From an uncultured Bacteroidales bacterium (GTDB lineage: Bacteria > Bacteroidota > Bacteroidia > Bacteroidales > Paludibacteraceae), in the NCBI GenBank assembly GCA_900320865.1, contig ONTT01000011.1, forward strand, positions 1 through 55,324: 55,324 nt of DNA. The letters run 5' to 3'. Under the pieces are notes generated by a model. It saw nothing but the letters and a program-made list of their open reading frames with translations, was not told the origin of the DNA and did no database searches. The translations under genes and the position numbers were made by a program. This document shows, in pieces, positions 39,979 through 47,154 of the stretch. Each line of letters begins with the position of its first letter. Position 1 is the first letter of the stretch.

Positions 39979-40530
39979 ATGATTTATCGTTTTACTTTTT
40001 CGTGTGAGGAAGGTGATCCGAATTTCCGCCGCGTTTTTGAGGCCGATGCCGATGCTACATTTTTAGAGTTACACGAGGCTATTTTGAAGAGCGTAGGCTA
40101 TCCGGACGACCAGATGACCTCTTTCTTCCTTTGCAATGACGAATGGGAGAAAGGTCAGGAAGTGACGCTCGTAGAGATGGATTCGAACTTCGAGTACGAC
40201 AACATGGTGATGAACGAGACGCGTCTGAGCGACCTGATCAAAGAACAAGGTCAACGGCTGATTTACATCTTCGATCCGATGTTCGAGCGCTATTTCTTCG
40301 GCAGCCTGAAGGAGATCAAAGCGGGTTCGATGAACGGCGTGGAGTGCGTAGAGTCGACGGGCAAAGCGCCGAAGCAGCTGAAGAGCGAAGATCCGATAGC
40401 CGGTGTCGGTGGCAAGGGCAGCGACGACGATTTCCTGTTTGACGACGAGTTCAAAGACGAGTACGACATGGGCGACATCGACATGGATGGCTTCCAGGAC
40501 CTCAGTTTTGACGATGGAACGATGTTTTGA
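39979..40530 (+). CDS. pRiA4b ORF-3-like protein
   Basis: The first 115 or so residues (MIYRFTFSCEEGDPNFRRVF, TFLELHEAILKSVGY, FFLCNDEWEKG) match the pattern of the plasmid pRiA4b ORF-3/IS1096 passenger family, a small alpha-beta fold of unknown function. The C-terminal 60 residues are strongly acidic (DDDFLFDDEFKDEYDMGDID). The longest heptamer array begins 14 bases after the stop codon. Confidence 0.8.
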   Translation: MIYRFTFSCEEGDPNFRRVFEADADATFLELHEAILKSVGYPDDQMTSFFLCNDEWEKGQEVTLVEMDSNFEYDNMVMNETRLSDLIKEQGQRLIYIFDPMFERYFFGSLKEIKAGSMNGVECVESTGKAPKQLKSEDPIAGVGGKGSDDDFLFDDEFKDEYDMGDIDMDGFQDLSFDDGTMF

Positions 40531-40543
40531 CATCGTCAAAACT

Positions 40544-40620
40544 ATTGGTGATTGGTAATTGGTGATTGGTAATTGGTAATTGGTGATTGGTAATTGGTAA
40601 TTGGTGATTGGTAATTGGTG
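40544..40620. repeat. Longest heptamer array, ATTGGTR x11
   Basis: Eleven perfect ATTGGTA or ATTGGTG units in the order G A G A A G A A G A G, between the pRiA4b-like gene and the four-helix-bundle gene. It faces an inverted array at 40970-41004, so the two flank that gene like terminal inverted repeats. Confidence 0.97.
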
Positions 40621-40625
40621 ATTTT

Positions 40626-40991
40626 ATGGATAAGGAGTTGATATTGGATAAATGTATAAAATTCTCAATCAAAATAAATAAATTGAGAAGGTTTCTTTGC
40701 GAAACTCAACACGAGTATAACAACTCCGACCAAATCCAACGGTGCGGTACAAGCATTGGAGCCAATTACAGCGAAGCTTGCGATGCGGAAACAAAAGCAG
40801 ACTTTGTACATAAACTCGCAATATCCCAAAAAGAAGCCAATGAAACCATATACTGGCTGAAAGTGCTGTATGGATCAGAACTTATATCTTTGGAAGTTTA
40901 TAAAGATCTGATGACAGATGTTAATGAGTTATATAAAATCATAACTGCAAGCATTAGAACAGCCAAGTTGTCAATAACCAATGACCAATAA
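40626..40991 (+). CDS. Four-helix-bundle protein (S23/IVS type)
   Basis: A 121-residue helical protein of the S23/23S rRNA intervening-sequence family (DKELILDKCIKFSIKINKLR, SIGANYSEACDAETKADFVHK, SQKEANETIYWLKVL). Relatives are encoded in inserts of 23S rRNA genes, and a structural cousin (Avd) binds the reverse transcriptase in diversity-generating retroelements; here neither rRNA nor a reverse transcriptase is near. The ATG at 40626 follows six bases after the 11-unit heptamer array; an upstream start at 40608 would be array sequence. Its last codons (SITNDQ) and stop are made of the inverted array at 40970-41004. The link between protein and arrays is an inference from position. Confidence 0.88.
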   Translation: MDKELILDKCIKFSIKINKLRRFLCETQHEYNNSDQIQRCGTSIGANYSEACDAETKADFVHKLAISQKEANETIYWLKVLYGSELISLEVYKDLMTDVNELYKIITASIRTAKLSITNDQ

Positions 40992-41004
40992 CCTATGACC
41001 AATA
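40970..41004. repeat. Heptamer array, ACCAATR x5, at S23-miaA junction
   Basis: Units GTCAATA, ACCAATG, ACCAATA, ACCTATG, ACCAATA: the reverse complement of the ATTGGTR type. The array contains the last codons and stop of the four-helix-bundle gene and the ATG of miaA (40995-40997). Confidence 0.92.
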
Positions 41005-41918
41005 TTAAAACGCTAGTTTTAATCCTCGGACCAACGGGGGTCGGGAAGACGGAGTTGTCTTTGCGCTTAGCGGAGCGGTACGGATGTCCCATCGTGAACT
41101 GCGACAGCCGTCAGGTTTTTCGCGACATTCCGATCGGCACAGCAGCCCCTACGGTCGAAGAGCAGCGACGCGTGAAGCATTATTTTGTAGCTACGCGTGC
41201 ATTGGAGGAGGACTATAACGCCGGTCAGTATGAGCGCGATGCGTTGGCGCTGTTGGATGAACTGTTTCGGACGCATGAGGTGGTCATTATGACCGGAGGG
41301 TCGATGCTTTATGCGGATGCCGTTTGCAATGGTCTGGATGACCTGCCGTCCGTTCCTGCGGAGATCCGGGAAGAGGTGCAGCGCGGCTATGAGCAAGGCG
41401 GTCTTGCCTGGTTGCAGGCCGAAGTACAGCGATTAGATCCGACGTATTGGGATATCGTCGATCAGCAGAACCCGGCACGCTTAATGCACTGCATAGAGAT
41501 ATGCCTGACAACCGGAAAGGCGTATTCGTCGCTTCGCACGAACGAACGCAAAGAACGTCCGTTTCGGATCGTTAAAGTCGGATTGGAGCGACCTCGCGAA
41601 GAATTATACGACCGGATAAACCGACGCGTTAAGCAGATGATGGACGAGGGCCTGTTGGAAGAGGCGAAAGCGGTGTATTCCAAACGTGCTCTGAACAGTT
41701 TACAGACCGTGGGCTATCGTGAGTTATTCGGTTATTTTGACGGGGAGTATGATCTTGACCGTGCCGTCGAATTGATACAACAAGACACGCGTCATTACGC
41801 CAAGCGGCAATTGACTTGGTTTCGACGCGACAAAGAAATACATTGGCTGAGTGCCACAGATGAATATGAAAAAAACGTTTCTATTATTGACGCTTTGCTG
41901 CGCGCTGATAGCTTGTAA
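40995..41918 (+). CDS. miaA: tRNA dimethylallyltransferase
   Basis: MiaA adds a dimethylallyl group to A37 of tRNAs that read UNN codons (the tRNA-Leu(CAA) at 7494-7573 is of this class). The P-loop is GPTGVGKTELS (about 11-21), followed by NCDSRQVFRDIPIGTAAP and GGSMLYADAVCNGLDDLP. The C-terminal QTVGYRELFGYFDG and RHYAKRQLTWFRRD stretches are typical. At 307 residues it is normal. The first three or four codons derive from a heptamer array. It overlaps the next gene by 53 bases. Confidence 0.96.
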   Translation: MTNIKTLVLILGPTGVGKTELSLRLAERYGCPIVNCDSRQVFRDIPIGTAAPTVEEQRRVKHYFVATRALEEDYNAGQYERDALALLDELFRTHEVVIMTGGSMLYADAVCNGLDDLPSVPAEIREEVQRGYEQGGLAWLQAEVQRLDPTYWDIVDQQNPARLMHCIEICLTTGKAYSSLRTNERKERPFRIVKVGLERPREELYDRINRRVKQMMDEGLLEEAKAVYSKRALNSLQTVGYRELFGYFDGEYDLDRAVELIQQDTRHYAKRQLTWFRRDKEIHWLSATDEYEKNVSIIDALLRADSL

Positions 41919-42903
41919 GAAGACGCAGGTGGACTTCACGTTCAGTCCGACCGCTCCCCGCGCAGGAGAGACCGTCCGATTCACGAACCTCAGTTCCTCG
42001 GGAGAGGAATGGGAGTGGTCTTTCGGCGATGGAGCTTCTACGACCTTGAAGTCGCCCAGCCATACGTATAAACGTCCGGGTTCGTATCTGGTCGTGCTGA
42101 AAGTGGATAAGAAGAACTCGCTGCGCGAGACCAAGGAGATCACGGTATATGATACCATTCCTACCTTTGTTTGCGAGGACAGTGTTTTCTATATCTACAA
42201 GGACTATACCTTCACCGCCAATGTCTATAACCCGTATAACTACAAGGTGGAATATGAATGGTACACGGAGACGGATGCGGAAGATCCGGATATTGTGGTA
42301 GTAGATACCACAACCAGTATCTCGACGCTGCACGTCTATTTCACGAAAGCCGCAACGCTGGCTATTCGTTTGCGCGTGATCCTGAACGGCGATACGTCGG
42401 ATGTGCGAAAGGAGTTTGATGTCCGGGATCGCGAGACGAACTCGATAGGTATGCGAACCGGGTCGGGCGACTACATGCAACGTATCTTCGGCGAGCGCGC
42501 AGAGAAACTCCGTAAAGCCGATGAATTGACGACTTACCTGCTCGACATCGAGCAAGATACGATGCAGATCTATAACGACAGCACGTTCTACCTGAGCGAA
42601 TTGCAGCAGATATTCCCGCAAATCGAAGGTTTTCATATCTTCAATCGCAAGATTTACATTCGCGCAAAGGGGTTATGGGTAGCCAATATCGACGGAACGT
42701 ATCTTGAGCTGATCGACGGAACGCCGTGCAATGCAATGACGTTAGATGTAGTAGATAACCGCATCTATTGGGCGAATGCGCAAGGCGTATGGTACATGCC
42801 GTTCATCGGGTCAGACAATAATAAGTTCGTCACTACCCCATTGCTGCTGAACAACCTGAGCGATGTGAGCAAATTGGCATCAAATCCTATTCCTAACGAA
42901 TAA
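41866..42903 (+). CDS. PKD-domain lipoprotein
   Basis: A surface or periplasmic lipoprotein (signal KKTFLLLTLCCALIAC, lipid Cys near residue 16). One PKD domain spans about residues 22-85 (FSPTAPRAGETVRFTNLSSS, WSFGDGASTT, HTYKRPGSYLVVL). A second beta-sandwich follows, and the C-terminal part (GLWVANIDGTYLELIDG, NRIYWANAQGVWYMPF) resembles two blades of a beta-propeller. The start at 41866 gives the signal peptide and overlaps the end of miaA. The function is unknown; binding to a sugar or protein surface is a guess. Confidence 0.85.
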   Translation: MKKTFLLLTLCCALIACKKTQVDFTFSPTAPRAGETVRFTNLSSSGEEWEWSFGDGASTTLKSPSHTYKRPGSYLVVLKVDKKNSLRETKEITVYDTIPTFVCEDSVFYIYKDYTFTANVYNPYNYKVEYEWYTETDAEDPDIVVVDTTTSISTLHVYFTKAATLAIRLRVILNGDTSDVRKEFDVRDRETNSIGMRTGSGDYMQRIFGERAEKLRKADELTTYLLDIEQDTMQIYNDSTFYLSELQQIFPQIEGFHIFNRKIYIRAKGLWVANIDGTYLELIDGTPCNAMTLDVVDNRIYWANAQGVWYMPFIGSDNNKFVTTPLLLNNLSDVSKLASNPIPNE

Positions 42904-42915
42904 ACGATAGAACAC

Positions 42916-44472
42916 ATGCTAAGTCCTGATTATATTTTTGAGACCTCATGGGAAGTATGCAACCGCGTAGGCGGAATCTACGCCGTACTCAGTACGCGCG
43001 CCGCATCGATGCAAGCAGAGCACCCGGACAAGGTCTTTTTCTTCGGCCCCGATTTCGGAGCACACAGCGATATCTACTTTAAGGAGGACAAAAATCTTCT
43101 TAAAGATTGGTCATTGGTGATTGGTGATAGGTCATTGGAGATTCCGATTCGTATCGGTAGATGGCAAGTGCCGGGAGAGCCGATAGCGATCCTGCTGAAG
43201 TTCGACGCGATGTGGCCGCAAAAAGACAGCATCTACGCCTGGGCTTGGAACAAATTCCAAGTGCAGAGCCATGCGGCCTATGGTGATTATGACGAGTCGT
43301 GTCTATTCAGTTATACAGCCGGCATGGTGATGGAGAGTTTGTATAACTATCTCACTGGTCTCTATAGAGGCGTTAGGAAACCTAAGTTCTGCATGCATGC
43401 GAACGAATGGCAGACCGCTTTTTCTATCTTCTATCTGGAGGATCATTGTCCGGAGATAGCCACTTTGTTTACCACTCATGCGACGGGTATCGGTCGTTCG
43501 ATAGCCGGAAACGGCAAGCCGCTTTACGACTATTTCGAGGGGTATAACGGCGATCAGATGGCAGCGGAGCTGAATATGGTGAGCAAACACTCGGTGGAGA
43601 AACAAGCGGCTCATTGGGCGGACTGCTTCACTACTGTCAGTTATATCACCGCTCGGGAATGCAAGCAATTGCTGGACAAACCGGTAGATATCGAGACTCC
43701 GAACGGATTCGAACCGACCTTTGTTCCGAAAGGCAAGGAGTTCGATATCAAGCGCGAGAAAGCACGTACGGCACTGCGCAAAGTAGCCGGAGAGAAATTA
43801 GGCGGAGTGGTACCTGAGAATGCATTACTGCTGTGTATTTCGGGGCGACTGGAATGGAAGAATAAAGGTATCGATGCGTTCGCCGAAGCGCTGGATAAGT
43901 TAGCACAAAAGATCTATCATAGCACGCAACCCGAACGCGAGGTGATCGCGTTTGTGATGATTCCATATTTAGACCGCGCTCCTTCGCGCAAGGGTAAAGT
44001 AAGTGCCGTTTTTGTGCCGTATTATCTGGACGGACACGATCCGCTGTTCGGCATGAGTTATTACGACCTGCTGATCGGCATGGACGTGACGGTCTTCCCG
44101 TCGTACTACGAGCCTTGGGGGTATACTCCCCTCGAGTCCTGCGCCTTCCACGTACCGACCATCACAACGTCGCTGGCGGGTTATGGCGAATGGGCGGCTC
44201 GGCAGAAAGAGCAAGGCGGCGTAGTAGTTATCGATCGCAACGACAGCAACTTCAACGAAGTGACCGAGCGCATCGCGGATGCACTCTTCCGCTTCTCGCA
44301 TCTGAATGCGGAGGAAACGGAGAAAGCACGCAAAGCCGCTGCCGCCGTAGCGAAGAAAGCCGACTGGAAGCACTTCTTCAAATATTATCGCGAGGCCTAT
44401 TCCATCGCACTTACCAAAGCCGCAGCCCGCAATTCCAAACCCAAGAAAACAACCAAACGTAAAACAAAATGA
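42916..44472 (+). CDS. Glycogen synthase, GT3-like
   Basis: Makes alpha-1,4-glucan from a nucleotide sugar. The N-terminus IFETSWEVCNRVGGIYAVLS is the eukaryote-like glycogen synthase (GT3) signature that Bacteroidetes share. THATGIGRSIAGNGKPLYDYF, VETPNGFEPTF-like and the catalytic YYEPWGYTPLESCAF regions follow. At 518 residues it is shorter than the yeast enzyme. Residues about 64-75 (DWSLVIGDRSLE) are encoded by a heptamer array (43105-43139) and lie in a surface loop. The C-terminal tail is basic (SKPKKTTKRKTK). The stop overlaps the C69 gene (ATGA). Confidence 0.9.
   Translation: MLSPDYIFETSWEVCNRVGGIYAVLSTRAASMQAEHPDKVFFFGPDFGAHSDIYFKEDKNLLKDWSLVIGDRSLEIPIRIGRWQVPGEPIAILLKFDAMWPQKDSIYAWAWNKFQVQSHAAYGDYDESCLFSYTAGMVMESLYNYLTGLYRGVRKPKFCMHANEWQTAFSIFYLEDHCPEIATLFTTHATGIGRSIAGNGKPLYDYFEGYNGDQMAAELNMVSKHSVEKQAAHWADCFTTVSYITARECKQLLDKPVDIETPNGFEPTFVPKGKEFDIKREKARTALRKVAGEKLGGVVPENALLLCISGRLEWKNKGIDAFAEALDKLAQKIYHSTQPEREVIAFVMIPYLDRAPSRKGKVSAVFVPYYLDGHDPLFGMSYYDLLIGMDVTVFPSYYEPWGYTPLESCAFHVPTITTSLAGYGEWAARQKEQGGVVVIDRNDSNFNEVTERIADALFRFSHLNAEETEKARKAAAAVAKKADWKHFFKYYREAYSIALTKAAARNSKPKKTTKRKTK
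43105..43139. repeat. In-frame heptamer array in the glycogen synthase gene, x5
   Basis: Units GATTGGT, CATTGGT, GATTGGT, GATAGGT, CATTGGA encode DWSLVIGDRSLE. Confidence 0.9.
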
Positions 44473-46202
44473 AACAGCTTAGACTATTAGCAGCCCTGCT
44501 GCTTCTTTCACCTTTCACCTTTCACCTTTCAACTATACAGGCGTGTACCAACTTCCTCGTGGGCAAAGACGCCTCGGTAGACGGCAGCACAATGATTTCG
44601 TATGCCGCTGACTCGTACGGCATGTACGGTTTTCTGCATTTCTCTCCTGCCGCAGACTATCCTGAGGGAGCCGTTCGTGAGGTGTACGACTGGGACACCG
44701 GGCGTCCGCAAGGGTCGATTCCTCAAGTAGCGCACACCTACTCGGTAGTAGGTAATATGAACGAGCATCAAGTGACGATAGGGGAGACCACTTGGGGTGG
44801 CCGTGAAGTGCTGTGGGACACCGTCGGTGTGGATTATGGCAGCCTGATTTATATTGCGCTGGAGCGCAGTAAGACGGCTCGCGAAGCCATCGAATGGATG
44901 ATCTCGCTGGTGAATGAGTACGGTTACGCATCGGAAGGCGAGACCTTCTCTATCGGCGACCCGAACGAAGTATGGATGTTGGACCTGATCGGGAAGGGTC
45001 CGGGTAAGAAAGGTGCAGCGTGGGTAGCTGTTCGTATTCCGGATTATGCCATTGCCGCTCATGCTAATCAGTCGCGTATCACGACGCTTCCTATCGGACG
45101 CAAAGTGAAAGTAAGCAGCAAGGTAGCCAAGGAGCAGAAACGGCTGGAGAAGAAACTGAACTGCGTATGCAACGGCGACTGGATGTGGGATAAAGAGGTG
45201 ATCTCTTTGGCACGCGAGAAAGGTTTCTTCCGCGGGGAGGACAAAGACTTCTCCTATCAGGCGGCTTATAACCCGTTCGATTTCAGCGGTTTATATGTAT
45301 GCGAGGCACGCGTATGGTCATTCTTCAACCATTTCGAGAATATGGAGGCGTACTACGACTATGCTACCGGCACCACCTTCCGCGAGACGAACGGAAAGGA
45401 CGAAGGCGAGCATATGCCGCTGTGGATCGTTCCGAATCGCAAAGTGAGTGTACAGGACCTCAAGGAATGTATGCGCGATGAATACAAAGGTACGCCGTTG
45501 GATATCACGCAAGGAACGGACGCCGGTCCATGGAACAGCAAACTGCGTTATGGAGGATTGGGATTCAAAGTAGCTGCAGAAGGGACGACGGACACGCTTC
45601 AATACTGGTATGAGCGCCCGACGGCTACACAACAGACAGCCTGGTCGTTTATCGCCCAGATGCGGTCGTTTGTGGACCCGAAAATAGGCGGTATCTTCTG
45701 GTTCGGTGTGGACGATGCAGCTTGCAGTTGCTATACCCCGATGTATTGCCGGATTAATCATATTCCGGAGTGCTTTGCGGAAGACAATGGCGATAGTTTT
45801 ACTTTCTCGCCGACCAGCGCCTGGTGGACGTTCAACATCGTGGCCAACTGGGCCTACACCAAGTATAGCCGCATGTATCCGCATATTCGCGAACTGCAAT
45901 TGGCTTGGGATGATAAATTCAATATGCAGGTTCCCGGCGTAGATGCACAAGCCGCCGGGCTGAACGAGGAAGAGGCTCGGGCATTCCTGACTTCCTATTC
46001 CTGCTCGCAGGCAGAGAACCTCGTAGCGGACTGGCAGCGCTTGTATATCTACCTCGTCACGAAGTTCATCGACGGACAAGAGCGCAAAGAAGAGAACGGA
46101 CAGTTCAAGCGCAACCAATACGGACACAGTTGCGGTCCGAACCGCTTGGCGTTCCCGGAAGAGTTCTTACGCAAAATAGCACCGGAGATCACGCATGAGT
46201 AA
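44469..46202 (+). CDS. C69 family dipeptidase
   Basis: A secreted Ntn-hydrolase dipeptidase. The catalytic cysteine (about residue 26) is exposed when the signal peptide is cut before CTNFLVGKDASVDGSTM. The following EVYDWDTGRPQ, GETTWGGRE and MDLIGKGPG-like stretches fit PepD/C69 enzymes, and at 577 residues it matches the Bacteroidetes type. The signal peptide hydrophobic core continues into SPFTFHLST, which is encoded by a heptamer array (44506-44533). The gene overlaps the glycogen synthase stop by 4 bases and ends at a strong terminator. Confidence 0.92.
   Translation: MKQLRLLAALLLLSPFTFHLSTIQACTNFLVGKDASVDGSTMISYAADSYGMYGFLHFSPAADYPEGAVREVYDWDTGRPQGSIPQVAHTYSVVGNMNEHQVTIGETTWGGREVLWDTVGVDYGSLIYIALERSKTAREAIEWMISLVNEYGYASEGETFSIGDPNEVWMLDLIGKGPGKKGAAWVAVRIPDYAIAAHANQSRITTLPIGRKVKVSSKVAKEQKRLEKKLNCVCNGDWMWDKEVISLAREKGFFRGEDKDFSYQAAYNPFDFSGLYVCEARVWSFFNHFENMEAYYDYATGTTFRETNGKDEGEHMPLWIVPNRKVSVQDLKECMRDEYKGTPLDITQGTDAGPWNSKLRYGGLGFKVAAEGTTDTLQYWYERPTATQQTAWSFIAQMRSFVDPKIGGIFWFGVDDAACSCYTPMYCRINHIPECFAEDNGDSFTFSPTSAWWTFNIVANWAYTKYSRMYPHIRELQLAWDDKFNMQVPGVDAQAAGLNEEEARAFLTSYSCSQAENLVADWQRLYIYLVTKFIDGQERKEENGQFKRNQYGHSCGPNRLAFPEEFLRKIAPEITHE
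44506..44533. repeat. In-frame heptamer array in the C69 signal peptide, TTTCACC x4
   Basis: Units TTTCACC, TTTCACC, TTTCACC, TTTCAAC encode SPFTFHLST at the signal peptide end. Confidence 0.9.
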
Positions 46203-46209
46203 AAAAAAG

Positions 46210-46234
46210 GCCTCTCGCTCGAGAGGCTTTTTTT
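46210..46234 (+). terminator. C69 gene terminator
   Basis: GCCTCTC (46210-46216), loop GCTC, GAGAGGC (46221-46227) and seven T. Confidence 0.9.
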
Positions 46235-46289
46235 ATTGGTCATTGGTAATTGGTCATTGATAATTGATAATTGATAATTGGTCATTAGA
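46234..46289. repeat. Heptamer array, ATTGGTR/ATTGATA x8, between convergent genes
   Basis: Units TATTGGT, CATTGGT, AATTGGT, CATTGAT, AATTGAT, AATTGAT, AATTGGT, CATTAGA. It starts at the terminator T run and reaches the stop codon of the minus-strand barrel gene. Confidence 0.92.
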
Positions 46290-47052
46290 ACTTGTAAGAG
46301 AAACTGACGAACCAACCCCACTCGGCCATATACTGATCTTTCGTCTTCTGATGCTTGACGAGGTTATTCAAACCGAAGTCATAACCCGCCTGCAAGCGAT
46401 AACGATCCCACTCCAGACCGCCGCCTAATCCCCATTGGATATTCGCGCGGATCACTTGATCTGCCATTCTATCATAAGGCTCGGTAGCCACACCGATGCT
46501 CTCCAACCAAGTCTTGGTACCTTCGCTGAGGTTATTCTGCAGATAGTCGTTCTCCGCCAAGCCGATATGGAGCTGCGGACCGGTAAAGAAGAAGAGGTTG
46601 AGCTGTTTCCACAAAGGAATGGTATAGTACACGCGGACCGGAATCGTCAGGTTATGCTCCAATACGCGATGGCGAATATACTCGGTCTGCACGGAAGGGG
46701 CATCGATCGAGCGCCAATGCTGGTCATTCCGTCCGTATACCAAGGTATAGAGCAATCCCGTCTGGAGATCAAAACGCATAGGAAGCGCGAACGAGAACGT
46801 AGCACCCAGACGAATACCATGCAAGTACATATCCGGATAACTGATTCTACGCGTACGCTGCCAATGCTGGACATATCCGACCTCCAGACGATAATCCACA
46901 CGGAAACTATAGGCATCCTTGGTCTGCTCTTTGCGCGTCGGATCAAAGAAGGTGTTGTCCGCTATCTGGTATGCCGGTTTATTGTTATCATCCGCCAGGA
47001 TGAAGCCCGTCGAAAGGGCCAGAAATAACAAAATTATTCCTAATTTTTTCAT
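46285..47052 (-). CDS. Outer-membrane beta-barrel protein
   Basis: A 255-residue protein with a signal peptide (KKLGIILLFLALSTGFILA) and alternating strands ending in Phe (WGWFVSFSYKF), as in small porin-like or PorT-type barrels. The stretches HGIRLGATFSFALPMRFDLQ and GLGGGLEWDRYRLQAGYDF are typical of the outer-membrane beta-barrel family. The ATG at 47052 is chosen: transcription should start near 47055, so the mRNA leader is only a few nucleotides; a longer ORF to 47100 starts upstream of the promoter. The function is unknown. Confidence 0.85.
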   Translation of the reverse strand: MKKLGIILLFLALSTGFILADDNNKPAYQIADNTFFDPTRKEQTKDAYSFRVDYRLEVGYVQHWQRTRRISYPDMYLHGIRLGATFSFALPMRFDLQTGLLYTLVYGRNDQHWRSIDAPSVQTEYIRHRVLEHNLTIPVRVYYTIPLWKQLNLFFFTGPQLHIGLAENDYLQNNLSEGTKTWLESIGVATEPYDRMADQVIRANIQWGLGGGLEWDRYRLQAGYDFGLNNLVKHQKTKDQYMAEWGWFVSFSYKF

Positions 47053-47061
47053 AATCGGCTG

Positions 47062-47093
47062 CAAAATTACAAAAATTCCATGAATTATGCAAA
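47062..47093 (-). promoter_or_regulatory. Promoter of the beta-barrel gene
   Basis: Minus strand TTTG (47090-47093), 20-bp spacer, TAATTTTG (47062-47069). The ATG lies only 10 bp from the -7 box. Confidence 0.75.
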
Positions 47094-47119
47094 TTTTCAA
47101 TTTTCAATTTTCAATTTTC
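47092..47119. repeat. Heptamer array, AATTTTC x4, between divergent genes
   Basis: Four AATTTTC units sit where the -33 element of the MATE gene promoter would be expected (-7 box TAACTTTG at 47132-47139). Confidence 0.9.
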
Positions 47120-47131
47120 AATTATTTTTTG

Positions 47132-47139
47132 TAACTTTG
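47132..47139 (+). promoter_or_regulatory. -7 box of the MATE gene
   Basis: TAACTTTG lies 15 bp before the ATG at 47155. No TTTG is found 20 bp upstream; that position is filled by the AATTTTC array. Confidence 0.55.
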
Positions 47140-47154
47140 TGCCCGATTTGTGGT

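Noticed and set aside
37839-40620. CRISPR array
   Set aside because: The ATTGGTR repeats are contiguous 7-bp units without spacers, and no cas genes are present.
40626-40991. Diversity-generating retroelement
   Set aside because: The four-helix-bundle protein recalls Avd, but no reverse transcriptase, template repeat or variable repeat is present in the window.
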